A stretch of 7,251 nt of DNA from Moraxellaceae bacterium UBA2032 (GTDB lineage: Bacteria > Pseudomonadota > Gammaproteobacteria > Pseudomonadales > Moraxellaceae). The notes beneath the pieces were generated by a model. The model saw only the letters and a list, made by a program, of their open reading frames with translations. It was not told the origin of the DNA and searched no databases. This document shows, in pieces, positions 1 through 7,251 of the stretch (position 1 is its first letter; each line of letters starts with the position of its first letter). The position numbers were made by a program, and so were the translations under genes. Location of the stretch: assembly GCA_002333125.1 (NCBI GenBank), contig DDBM01000167.1, forward strand, positions 13,072-20,322, written 5' to 3'.

Positions 1-891
1 AATAAACTCACTCTTGAGACGCTCCATTTCTTTACGTTCGCTAGTATCTCGAATAATTGCGGTAAACATCGAACGGTTATTTAGGCGCATTGGGCTTGTG
101 ACTAACTCTATAAAAAACAGCGTGTCATTTTGATGTTTGCCTTGCATTTCTTTGGTTACGTTAACTTCGGAGTCATAATGCTGCAAATAATGACTATATA
201 TTTGTGCGGAGTCTTTGGTCATTAATAAACTAATTGACTTACCCACCATGTCCATTTTTTTATAACCAAACAACGCTTCTGTGGCAGGATTCACATCATT
301 AATAATGCCGCGCTCGTCTAAAATCACAATGCCGTCAACAATACTTTCAAATAAAATTTGGTGGCGTGCTTTTTCTACACTTAAATCTTTTTCTATATCA
401 TATAAAAAATTTAACTGTAGCTGTTGCTCGACCACACTCGCAAGGTCGCGTAACAAGCCTTGTTGTTCTATAGATAACTCTCTAGGTTTGGTATCAATAA
501 TACATAAGGTGCCAATACGATGGTGGCCATTGATTGTGAGTGGCACACCCGCATAAAAGCGAATATTTGGTGCATCTGTCACTAAGGGATTATCGGCAAA
601 ACGTGGGTCTTCTAAGGTATTAGGTATATAAAAAATATCTTTACTTAAAATGGCATGACCACAAAAAGAAATATCACGCCCTGTTTGAGCCGCAGAAAGC
701 CCAATACACGACTTAAACCACTGACGATCTGTATCAACCAAGCTAACCAAAGCAATAGGAACATGAAATAACTCATGAGCCACGCGCACTAAGCGGTCAA
801 AACGCTCTTCGGGCGGGGTATCTAGCACTTTTAAAGCATGAAGGGTGTAGAGTCGCTCAATTTCGTCTGCTGGTAAATTGGGGCTTTGCAT
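1..891 (-). CDS. GAF-PAS sensor protein, C-terminus beyond the window
   Basis: This reading frame is open from an ATG at 889-891 to the left edge, giving 297 residues with no stop. A Shine-Dalgarno GGAG (897-900) sits 5 nt before the ATG, and an in-frame TAA lies just upstream. Residues about 23-155 are a GAF domain of the type that follows an N-terminal 'LxVLDTPPEERFDRL' segment, with the signature GRDISFCGHAIL (residues 70-81) and later FYAGVPL and GTLCIID. Residues about 173-285 are a PAS domain (IVDGIVILDERG, then NPATEALFGY) closed by a PAC-like stretch FTAIIRDTSERKEMERL. No signal peptide or membrane segment is visible, so the seen part is cytoplasmic. The sequence stops at ERLKSEFI, which in many proteins leads into a histidine-kinase dimerisation helix. 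A GGDEF output is also possible. The output domain, ligand and target are unknown. The gene is divergent from the cytochrome bd operon. Confidence 0.9.
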   Translation of the reverse strand, partial: MQSPNLPADEIERLYTLHALKVLDTPPEERFDRLVRVAHELFHVPIALVSLVDTDRQWFKSCIGLSAAQTGRDISFCGHAILSKDIFYIPNTLEDPRFADNPLVTDAPNIRFYAGVPLTINGHHRIGTLCIIDTKPRELSIEQQGLLRDLASVVEQQLQLNFLYDIEKDLSVEKARHQILFESIVDGIVILDERGIINDVNPATEALFGYKKMDMVGKSISLLMTKDSAQIYSHYLQHYDSEVNVTKEMQGKHQNDTLFFIELVTSPMRLNNRSMFTAIIRDTSERKEMERLKSEFI

Positions 892-1175
892 AGTATCTCC
901 ATGTAACACTTATTTATTAGAATTTATTGAGCTTTTGATTACTATTACACGCAAAACGCCCCTACAGTGTTTTAACTTGAAAACCATGAGCAAGCAATAG
1001 GCAAGGCTATCTGAGTTAGTATAATTGACCATCGCACACAAGTTGCCCATTTATAAATATCATTTTTTATATCTGCAAAACTATTTATACATATCAGAAA
1101 TACTGCTATATTGCCGAAAAATAGCACCTCACCCTAACATTGCTTTTATGGACTATTGCAAGGATGCAGTAACTG
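892..1175. other. Divergent intergenic region between the GAF-PAS gene and cydP
   Basis: This A+T-rich 284-bp stretch separates two divergently transcribed units and must hold the promoters of both. On the plus strand the best promoter match is at 1084-1112. An exact TATAAT also occurs at 1020-1025, but it has no acceptable -35 at 16-18 nt. On the minus strand I see the ribosome-binding site of the GAF-PAS gene but no convincing promoter. I found no clear FNR/ANR palindrome (TTGAT-N4-ATCAA), no tRNA and no credible coding sequence. Short reading frames that begin here lack ribosome-binding sites and recognisable products. Confidence 0.6.
1084..1112 (+). promoter_or_regulatory. Predicted sigma-70 promoter for the cyd operon
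   Basis: The sequence shows an extended -10 element: TG at 1104-1105, one base, then TATATT at 1107-1112. A weak -35 (TTTATA, 1084-1089; 4 of 6 consensus bases) lies exactly 17 nt upstream. Transcription would start near 1119, leaving a leader of roughly 57 nt before cydP. This is a pattern match only, and no oxygen-responsive operator could be placed against it. Confidence 0.4.
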
Positions 1176-1370
1176 ATGCCTATGAAACTCAAAAAAACCT
1201 CTCAATTAAGTCGAGACATTTCGCTTATTTTACTGATTAAATGCTGCCTATTATGGATTCTTTGGCACTACTCATTTTCTAACCCTGTCGCTCAACACAT
1301 GAAAGTTGACGACGACCGTATTCAAAAACAATTTTTATCTCCATCTCTCCCACCTTCTTCCTCTCCTTAG
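1176..1370 (+). CDS. cydP: CydP-like putative cytochrome bd small subunit
   Basis: This is a 64-residue protein with one predicted membrane helix at residues about 14-34 (DISLILLIKCCLLWILWHYSF). It is preceded by a short basic N-terminus (KLKK, then SRD) and followed by an acidic segment VDDDRIQKQFL. The arrangement (Arg-Asp/Glu-Ile at the start of the helix, a lysine inside it, a Trp-rich end, then an Asp-rich amphipathic stretch) fits the CydP family. That family occurs beside cydAB and is annotated only as a putative oxidase small subunit; as far as I know its function is unproven. The stop codon lies 10 nt before cydA. The start is uncertain: ATG 1176 has AAGGA (1160-1164) 11 nt upstream, and ATG 1182 (residue 3) is the alternative. 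An in-frame TAA at 1170-1172 rules out an earlier start at 1164. The last ten residues are Ser/Pro-rich low-complexity sequence encoded by a pyrimidine tract. Confidence 0.75.
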   Translation: MPMKLKKTSQLSRDISLILLIKCCLLWILWHYSFSNPVAQHMKVDDDRIQKQFLSPSLPPSSSP

Positions 1371-1373
1371 GAG
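1369..1373 (+). promoter_or_regulatory. cydA ribosome-binding site overlapping the cydP stop
   Basis: AGGAG lies 7 nt before the ATG at 1381, and its first two bases are the last two of the cydP TAG stop. This placement decides the cydA start. The reading frame is open back to 1306, but only ATG 1381 has a ribosome-binding site and the conserved CydA N-terminus. CTCC at 1363-1366 could pair with GGAG at 1370-1373 across a 3-nt loop, and ribosomes finishing cydP would open that pairing. Confidence 0.75.
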
Positions 1374-1380
1374 TTTTACC

Positions 1381-2958
1381 ATGAATGAAGTGGTTGAACT
1401 GTCACGAATGCAATTCGGGGCAACTGCTCTTTTTCACTTTCTTTTTGTACCCTTAACTTTAGGTTTATCTTGGATTTTGTTTATTTGTGAAGCGACTTAC
1501 GTAATGACGGGTCAGCAAATTTACAAAGATATGACCAAGTTTTGGGGTAAATTATTTGGCATCAACTTTGCGATGGGTGTAACTACAGGTTTAACGCTCG
1601 AATTTCAATTTGGCACTAACTGGGCGTATTACTCGCATTATGTCGGTGATATTTTTGGTGTGCCGTTAGCCATCGAAGGCTTGATGGCGTTCTTTTTAGA
1701 ATCCACGTTTGTTGGTTTGTTTTTCTTTGGTTGGGATAGACTCTCCAAAGTTCAGCATTTAATGACGACTTTTTTAGTCGCCATTGGCTCAAACTTATCA
1801 GCATTATGGATTTTAGTTGCTAATGGTTGGATGCAAAACCCGATTGGGGCTGATTTTAACTACGTCACTATGCGTATGGAACTCAGCAGTATGGTTGATG
1901 TCTTTTTTAACCCTGTTGCCCAAGTTAAATTTATTCATACTGTTGCCGCAGGTTACGTCACTGCCTCAATGTTTGTTTTAGGTATTTCGGCTTTATATTT
2001 GCTTAGAGCGCGTGATGTCGGTTTTGCTTTACGTTCATTTGCCATCGCCGCTAGTTTTGGCTTGGCTTCTATATTATCGGTGATAATTTTAGGTGATGAG
2101 TCAGGCTACACTGTTGGCGAAGTGCAAAAAGTTAAAATTGCCGCGATTGAATCCGAATGGGAAACACAAAAAGCCCCTGCTTCTTTTACCTTATTTGGCA
2201 TTCCTAACCAAGCCGAAGAACGCACCGATTACGCGGTAAAAATTCCTTATGCCTTAGGTATTATCGCCACACGCTCCTTAGATAAAGAAGTGATTGGTTT
2301 AAAAGAACTCAAAATCGAACATGAAGCCAAAATTCGTGACGGCATGATTGCTTATGGGGCTTTATTGCGCTTAAAAGCAGGAGAAAACACCGAAGAAGTA
2401 CGCACGATTTTTGAAGAACACAAAGCCAATTTGGGTTATGGCTTATTACTCAAAAAATATACCGCAAAGGTGACTGACGCGACTGAAGCACAAATCAAAC
2501 AAGCCGCTAACGATACTATTCCTAAAGTTGCACCTTTGTTTTGGTCATTTAGAATCATGGTAGGCTTAGGCTTTAGCTTTTTGTTTATTTTTGCGGCTGC
2601 TTTTTGGTTTTTATCGACCAAAAATCTTGCACCACAACGCTGGTTATTATGGTTATGTGTGTACGCCATTCCTTTACCGTGGGTCGCAGCGGAAATGGGT
2701 TGGATTGTTGCAGAATATGGTCGTCAGCCGTGGACAATTAGCGGTATTTTGCCAACACACCTCTCAATATCACAGTTAGATAAAAGCCAAATTTATTTTA
2801 GTATGATTGGTTTATTAGCTATTTATAGCTTCTTATTCGTCATTGAAATGTATTTGATGATTAAGTACATCCGTTTAGGCCCTGCAAGTTTACATACAGG
2901 CCGTTATGATGGTGAAGAAAATATCGCTTTAGCCCATCAAGGAGCTGACCATGTTTGA
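1381..2958 (+). CDS. cydA: Cytochrome bd ubiquinol oxidase subunit I
   Basis: CydA is the haem-bearing subunit of the inner-membrane quinol oxidase. It oxidises ubiquinol or menaquinol, reduces oxygen to water at the b595/d site, and adds to the proton gradient without pumping. The protein is 525 residues with about nine membrane helices. Key residues fall at the E. coli positions: H19 (haem ligand), H186 and M393 (b558 ligands), E99, E107, R391, E445 and the GRQPW motif at 447-451. K57, S108 and D119 of the proposed proton path are also present. K252 and E257, the quinol-contact residues, begin a long periplasmic Q-loop (about 257-387), so this is the long-loop, E. coli-like subfamily rather than the short-loop or cyanide-insensitive type. 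It is translated just after cydP and overlaps cydB by 8 bp. No disruption is seen. Confidence 0.98.
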   Translation: MNEVVELSRMQFGATALFHFLFVPLTLGLSWILFICEATYVMTGQQIYKDMTKFWGKLFGINFAMGVTTGLTLEFQFGTNWAYYSHYVGDIFGVPLAIEGLMAFFLESTFVGLFFFGWDRLSKVQHLMTTFLVAIGSNLSALWILVANGWMQNPIGADFNYVTMRMELSSMVDVFFNPVAQVKFIHTVAAGYVTASMFVLGISALYLLRARDVGFALRSFAIAASFGLASILSVIILGDESGYTVGEVQKVKIAAIESEWETQKAPASFTLFGIPNQAEERTDYAVKIPYALGIIATRSLDKEVIGLKELKIEHEAKIRDGMIAYGALLRLKAGENTEEVRTIFEEHKANLGYGLLLKKYTAKVTDATEAQIKQAANDTIPKVAPLFWSFRIMVGLGFSFLFIFAAAFWFLSTKNLAPQRWLLWLCVYAIPLPWVAAEMGWIVAEYGRQPWTISGILPTHLSISQLDKSQIYFSMIGLLAIYSFLFVIEMYLMIKYIRLGPASLHTGRYDGEENIALAHQGADHV

Positions 2959-4087
2959 CTATGAAACACTTAAATTTGTGTGGTGGTTATTAATTGGTGC
3001 ATTATTTATTGGCTTTATTGTCATGGATGGTTTTGATTTAGGGGTTGCTGCCCTACTGCCATTTGTAGCAAAAACCGATGATGAACGCCGTGTTGCTTTA
3101 AATACGATTGGTGCAACATGGGAAGGCAATCAAGTATGGTTAGTGACTGCAGGTGGCGCACTGTTTGCTGCTTGGCCATTGGTTTATGCTGCCTCTTTTT
3201 CGGTGCTATATATCCCCTTAATGTTGGTTTTATTTGCGCTGTTTTTTCGACCTGTTGGCTTTGATTATCGCAGCAAATTAGAAAACCCGAAATGGCGTAA
3301 TGCATGGGATTATGCTTTGTGTTTTTCGGGTGTATTACCGTCTATTTTATTTGGTGTGGCTGTCGGTAATTTGTTTGTCGGCCTACCCTTTCAATTTAAC
3401 ACCGCGATGCAAGTTAGTTATGGCGGTAGTTTTTTTGATTTATTAAAACCCTTTCCGTTGTTTTGTGGGGTTGTTTCTTTCGCAATGATTATCACTCACG
3501 GGGCGACTTACCTACAACTGCGTAGCATCGGCAAAGTGGCAGAACGTGCGCGCATAGTAGCTATTGTAGGCGGCCTAATAACAGCTACTTTATTTACGTT
3601 AGGTGGGTTCATTGTTAATCGTATGTCTGGTTTTAGCATTATTGATCAAGGCTTAAGCAATGGGGTATTAACTCCTTCCATGAAACACGTTGTTATGGCT
3701 GATGGAGCATGGCTGCACTTTTTATCAGCATACCCTATCCTTTGGTTAGTCCCAATCACAGGCGTTTTTGCCGCGTTATTGAGTAGTTTTGGTTCATGGA
3801 AAAATTGGCATTGGGTCGCATTTATTAGCAGTGCTAAAACCTGTGGAGCTATTTTTGCCACAGCGGGTATTGCACTATTTCCCTTCGTATTGCCCTCATC
3901 AATTGATGCTAATAGTAGCTTAACGCTTTGGGATGCAACATCTAGCCATTTAACCTTGCAAATTATGTTGGGCGTAGTGGTGGTATTTTTGCCACTTGTT
4001 TTACTGTACACCGCTTGGGTCTACCGTGTGATGCGCGGCTCGGTGAGTGTTGAAAATATCAGAGAAAACAGTCATAACTTATATTAG
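2951..4087 (+). CDS. cydB: Cytochrome bd ubiquinol oxidase subunit II
   Basis: CydB is the haem-free partner subunit that scaffolds CydA and carries part of the proton route. The protein has 378 residues (E. coli CydB has 379) and about eight membrane helices. Family hallmarks are the N-terminal [21 protein letters not shown], then [22 protein letters not shown] (with D105 and K109 at E. coli positions), [14 protein letters not shown], the late FPFVLPSS and [11 protein letters not shown], and a terminal ENSHNLY. At position 58, where E. coli has Asp in WDGN, this protein has Glu (WEGN, 57-60), a conservative change. AAGGAG (2939-2944) stands 6 nt before the ATG. The start overlaps the end of cydA by 8 bp, as expected for translational coupling that balances the two subunits. 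Confidence 0.98.
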   Translation: MFDYETLKFVWWLLIGALFIGFIVMDGFDLGVAALLPFVAKTDDERRVALNTIGATWEGNQVWLVTAGGALFAAWPLVYAASFSVLYIPLMLVLFALFFRPVGFDYRSKLENPKWRNAWDYALCFSGVLPSILFGVAVGNLFVGLPFQFNTAMQVSYGGSFFDLLKPFPLFCGVVSFAMIITHGATYLQLRSIGKVAERARIVAIVGGLITATLFTLGGFIVNRMSGFSIIDQGLSNGVLTPSMKHVVMADGAWLHFLSAYPILWLVPITGVFAALLSSFGSWKNWHWVAFISSAKTCGAIFATAGIALFPFVLPSSIDANSSLTLWDATSSHLTLQIMLGVVVVFLPLVLLYTAWVYRVMRGSVSVENIRENSHNLY

Positions 4088-4132
4088 GTTAACGCCAATA
4101 GACTCCATGTCATTGCTAAAAGAGGTTTTACT

Positions 4133-4282
4133 ATGTGGTATTTTAGTTGGATGTTAGGTTTGGGTTTAGCACTATGTTTTAGTATTTTAAATGCTATGTA
4201 TTTAGAATCTAACTACGCTTTTGGTCGCCGCACCAAAGAAGGCTCAAAGCAACGATTTGAAGACTTCAAAAAGAAAGACTAA
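4133..4282 (+). CDS. cydX: Cytochrome bd small subunit CydX
   Basis: This 49-residue single-helix protein was found by translating downstream of cydB. It begins MWYFSWMLGLGLALCFSILN, which matches the CydX/YbgT pattern (MWYFxWxLG...). Residues about 3-24 form the membrane helix and E25 sits where E. coli CydX has its conserved glutamate. In E. coli CydX binds CydA and is needed for a stable, active oxidase with correct haems. AGAGG (4121-4125) lies 7 nt before the ATG. The gap from cydB is 45 bp and the terminator follows 14 nt after the stop, so this is the last gene of the operon. The protein is longer than the 37-residue E. coli form: residues 31-49 are a strongly charged tail ending KKKD. 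Confidence 0.93.
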   Translation: MWYFSWMLGLGLALCFSILNAMYLESNYAFGRRTKEGSKQRFEDFKKKD

Positions 4283-4296
4283 ACATTAAGCCAAAT

Positions 4297-4325
4297 AAAA
4301 AAAGCGTACCTAGGTACGCTTTTTT
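4297..4325. terminator. Bidirectional intrinsic terminator between cydX and ilvC
   Basis: A perfect 16-nt palindrome (GCGTACCTAGGTACGC, 4304-4319) is flanked by seven A on the left (4297-4303) and six T on the right (4320-4325). Each strand therefore has a G/C-rich hairpin followed by a U tract. It lies 14 nt after the cydX stop and 14 nt beyond the ilvC stop, so it can end both convergent transcripts. Confidence 0.9.
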
Positions 4326-4339
4326 ATTATAAAACCAAA

Positions 4340-5397
<1,058 letters not shown>

Positions 5398-5416
5398 AAT
5401 TGGGGGGTAAACTATT

Positions 5417-5497
5417 CCCTCCCCCTAAATTAGGGGAGGGTCAGGGTGGGGTTATCAACAACCCTCTCCAGACCTCCCCCTTCAACAAGGGGAAGGA
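5417..5497. repeat. Compound G/C-rich inverted repeat in the ilvH-ilvC gap
   Basis: Two arms of about 37-39 nt (5417-5453 and 5459-5497) are imperfect inverted copies of each other. Each arm is also its own hairpin: CCCTCCC pairs with GGGAGGG in the left arm around CTAAATTAG, with one bulged C; CCCCCTT pairs with AAGGGG in the right arm around CAAC. The inner segments TCAGGGTGGGGTT and AACCCTCTCCAGA also pair, with mismatches. The G/C-rich, strongly purine/pyrimidine-skewed sequence differs sharply from the A+T-rich surroundings. The form resembles dispersed intergenic palindromic (REP/MITE-like) elements. No transposase or clear target-site duplication is seen, and copy number cannot be judged from one window. 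Confidence 0.7.
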
Positions 5498-5503
5498 GTC
5501 AAA

Positions 5504-5995
5504 TTAAATACTTAAAACCTTTTCGCCACGGGCAATACCCGATACGCCACTACGCACCACTTCTAAAATAGTGGTCTCGGACAAAGCTTCAATAAATGCA
5601 TCGAGTTTATCCGATGTACCTGCCAACTGAATGACGTAGGTACTCGATGTAACATCAACAATTTGACCACGAAAAATATCGGCAGTACGTTTAATTTCGG
5701 CACGAATCGCGCCTGTTGCTTTGACTTTAATAAGCATTAACTCACGTTCAATATGCTCACCTTCACTCAAATCAACCACTTTAACCACTTCAACCAATTT
5801 ATTAAGCTGTTTGGTGACTTGCTCAATTTTATGGTCATCACCCGATGTCGTTAAGGTCAAACGTGATAAGGTCGCATCATCGGTTGGGGCAACGGTTAGC
5901 GTTTCGATGTTGTAACCACGTTGGCTAAACAAACCCACTAAGCGCGACAACGAACCTGCTTCATTTTCAATCAAGACAGAAATAATATGGCGCAT
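5504..5995 (-). CDS. ilvH: Acetolactate synthase regulatory (small) subunit
   Basis: IlvH activates the catalytic subunit of acetohydroxyacid synthase and confers feedback inhibition by valine. With the start at 5995 the protein is 163 residues, the length of E. coli IlvH, and begins MRHIISVLIENEAGSLSRL. Residues about 2-75 are the ACT domain that binds valine, containing LFSQRGYNIETLTVAPTDD. N11 and G14, positions linked to valine sensitivity in E. coli, are kept, which suggests the enzyme is still feedback-controlled (inference). The C-terminal domain holds IFRGQIVDV and VIQLAGTSDKLDAFIE. The frame is open ten codons further, to ATG 6025 inside ilvB. I prefer 5995 because homology begins there and it follows the ilvB stop by 2 nt. 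The ribosome-binding candidate GGAG is 11 nt upstream, which is rather far. Confidence 0.96.
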   Translation of the reverse strand: MRHIISVLIENEAGSLSRLVGLFSQRGYNIETLTVAPTDDATLSRLTLTTSGDDHKIEQVTKQLNKLVEVVKVVDLSEGEHIERELMLIKVKATGAIRAEIKRTADIFRGQIVDVTSSTYVIQLAGTSDKLDAFIEALSETTILEVVRSGVSGIARGEKVLSI

Positions 5996-5997
5996 GA

Positions 5998-7251
5998 TTA
6001 TGTACGCTCCGTTTTCGACAACCACATGTCACGCATGGAGTTATTGGCAATTAACATCGGGTAAACGTGTTCAAACTGATCAACATACACATCAAGAAAA
6101 ACCAAACGATCTTTCATGGCAAAAGCTTCACGCATTTTGCTTTCGAGTTCGTTAACATCGGTAATTTTCATGCCTACATGGCCATAAGCTTCAACCAATT
6201 TAACAAAGTCAGGCAAAGACTCCATATAAGAGCTAGCGTGACGACCTTCGTACATCATGTCTTGCCATTGTTTAACCATGCCTAAGGCACGGTTATTTAA
6301 GTTAACGATTTTGATAGGCAAATTATATTGCAAGCAAGTCGATAACTCTTGGATATTCATTTGAATAGAGGCTTCACCCGTTACACAAATGACGGTTTCA
6401 TTAGGGAATGCCATCGCACAACCCATTGCCGCAGGTAAACCAAAACCCATCGTGCCTAAGCCACCCGAGTTAATCCATTGACGTGGACGGTCATACTTGT
6501 AATACAACGCAGCAAACATTTGATGCTGACCGACATCAGACGCAACAATGGCCTTACCTTCGGTGACTTTGTACATCATTTCAACCACTTGCTGTGGCTT
6601 CATTTCGCCACCCTCTGCGGCTGGCTCATAACGCAAACCGTGATGCTCGCGCCACTGGTCGATTTGTTTCCACCATGAAGCAATCGCCTCAGGATTTGGC
6701 TTGCTTACACCCATTTGTTTAAGCTGGGCTAGCATTTCGACCAAAACTGGCTCAACCGCACCCACAATAGGAATGTGCGCCATAATGGTTTTAGAAATAG
6801 CCGCTGGGTCAATATCAATATGAATGACTTTAGCTTGAGGACAAAACTTTTTAGTGTTGTTGGTTACACGGTCATCAAAACGCGCGCCAATCGCCAAAAT
6901 AAGGTCAGCATGGTGCATGGTCATGTTGGCCTCATACGTGCCGTGCATACCCAACATACCCACAAACTGACGGTCAGAACCTGGATACGCACCCAAGCCC
7001 ATTAAGGTATTGGTGACTGGATAATTTAATAACTTGGCTAACTCAATCAGTAAAGCCGAGGCATTACCCTGAACTACACCACCACCCGTATAAATAATCG
7101 GGCGTTTAGCTTGAATAAGCTCATCAATGGCTTTTTTAATCTGCCCTGCATGACCACGCGCAGGCGGATTATATGAGCGTAATTTGACTTTTTCGGGATA
7201 TTCGTAAGGAAACTTATCAATAGGATTAGTACAATCCTTAGGAATATCAAT
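5998..7251 (-). CDS. ilvB: Acetolactate synthase catalytic (large) subunit, N-terminus beyond the window
   Basis: This is the catalytic subunit of acetohydroxyacid synthase, which condenses two pyruvates, or pyruvate and 2-ketobutyrate, with thiamine diphosphate, Mg2+ and FAD. The frame is open from the right edge to a TAA at 5998-6000, giving 417 residues. It begins [10 protein letters not shown], so about 155-160 N-terminal residues of a protein of about 575 are missing, including the PYR domain and its catalytic glutamate. The central FAD-associated domain ([42 protein letters not shown]) is followed by the PP domain ([50 protein letters not shown]). The thiamine-diphosphate motif reads GEAS (6367-6378) instead of the common GDGS, and its NN partner (6292-6297) is normal. 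The gene is immediately upstream of ilvH, a standard two-subunit operon. It may equally be named ilvI, and which E. coli isozyme it matches best is not decided here. Confidence 0.97.
   Translation of the reverse strand: MDIPKDCTNPIDKFPYEYPEKVKLRSYNPPARGHAGQIKKAIDELIQAKRPIIYTGGGVVQGNASALLIELAKLLNYPVTNTLMGLGAYPGSDRQFVGMLGMHGTYEANMTMHHADLILAIGARFDDRVTNNTKKFCPQAKVIHIDIDPAAISKTIMAHIPIVGAVEPVLVEMLAQLKQMGVSKPNPEAIASWWKQIDQWREHHGLRYEPAAEGGEMKPQQVVEMMYKVTEGKAIVASDVGQHQMFAALYYKYDRPRQWINSGGLGTMGFGLPAAMGCAMAFPNETVICVTGEASIQMNIQELSTCLQYNLPIKIVNLNNRALGMVKQWQDMMYEGRHASSYMESLPDFVKLVEAYGHVGMKITDVNELESKMREAFAMKDRLVFLDVYVDQFEHVYPMLIANNSMRDMWLSKTERT

Noticed and set aside
281..556. Plus-strand open frame of 91 codons opposite the GAF-PAS gene
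   Set aside because: The minus strand encodes clear GAF and PAS domains across the same bases, so this is a shadow frame.
1020..1025. Exact TATAAT as a -10 box for the cyd operon
   Set aside because: No acceptable -35 element occurs 16-18 nt upstream and there is no extended -10 TG. The site at 1084-1112 has better spacing and sits closer to cydP.
1025..1240. Open frame of 71 codons with a TTG start in the divergent intergenic region
   Set aside because: It lacks a ribosome-binding site, contains the predicted cyd promoter, overlaps cydP in another frame and matches no family I recognise.
1306..1380. A 25-codon in-frame extension upstream of cydA
   Set aside because: It has no ribosome-binding site, overlaps cydP in another frame, and lies before the conserved CydA N-terminus. 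With the start at 1381, H19, H186 and M393 fall on E. coli numbering.
3642..3649. TTGATCAA, which resembles an FNR-type half-site pair
   Set aside because: It lies inside the cydB coding sequence and lacks the four-base spacer of an FNR/ANR box.
3646..4011. Minus-strand open frame of 121 codons opposite cydB
   Set aside because: It is antisense to an intact and highly conserved cydB, with no supporting ribosome-binding site or domain.
5417..5497. CRISPR repeat or complete insertion sequence
   Set aside because: There are only two arms in inverted orientation, no regularly spaced direct repeats and spacers, no transposase gene and no clear target duplication.
5996..6025. ilvH start at 6025, adding ten residues and overlapping ilvB
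   Set aside because: The extra residues are not part of the IlvH family N-terminus, and the start at 5995 gives the standard 163-residue length.

Overview
The window looks like chromosomal DNA from a low-to-moderate G+C gammaproteobacterium. The evidence is the ilvB-ilvH-ilvC order, a class I (short) ketol-acid reductoisomerase, a cydP-cydA-cydB-cydX cluster whose CydA keeps E. coli residue numbering through residue 445, and the AHAS ending in the residues [12 protein letters not shown]. The protein wording reminds me of the Moraxellaceae (Acinetobacter relatives). That placement is from memory, not from a search.

Layout from left to right. Positions 1-891 (minus) hold the N-terminal 297 residues of a GAF-PAS signalling protein that runs off the left edge. 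A 284-bp intergenic region (892-1175) lies between it and a divergent cytochrome bd operon on the plus strand: cydP (1176-1370), cydA (1381-2958), cydB (2951-4087) and cydX (4133-4282). A compact palindromic terminator (4297-4325) then separates this operon from the convergent branched-chain amino acid genes on the minus strand. Read in their own direction these are ilvB (partial, entering from the right edge), ilvH and ilvC. The ilvH-ilvC gap of 147 bp holds a G/C-rich compound inverted repeat and a small hairpin.

How the genes work together. CydA and CydB form the quinol-oxidising terminal oxidase. CydX is the small membrane subunit needed for a stable enzyme in E. coli, and CydP is a one-helix protein of a family named only as a putative oxidase small subunit. 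IlvB and IlvH form acetohydroxyacid synthase, and IlvC carries out the next step toward valine, leucine and isoleucine.

The region is mostly ordinary housekeeping DNA, and I see no wholly new system. The points most worth a second look are the tiny CydP protein and its tight junction with cydA, the compound repeat inside the ilv operon, the lysine-rich tail on CydX and the altered thiamine-diphosphate motif in IlvB.
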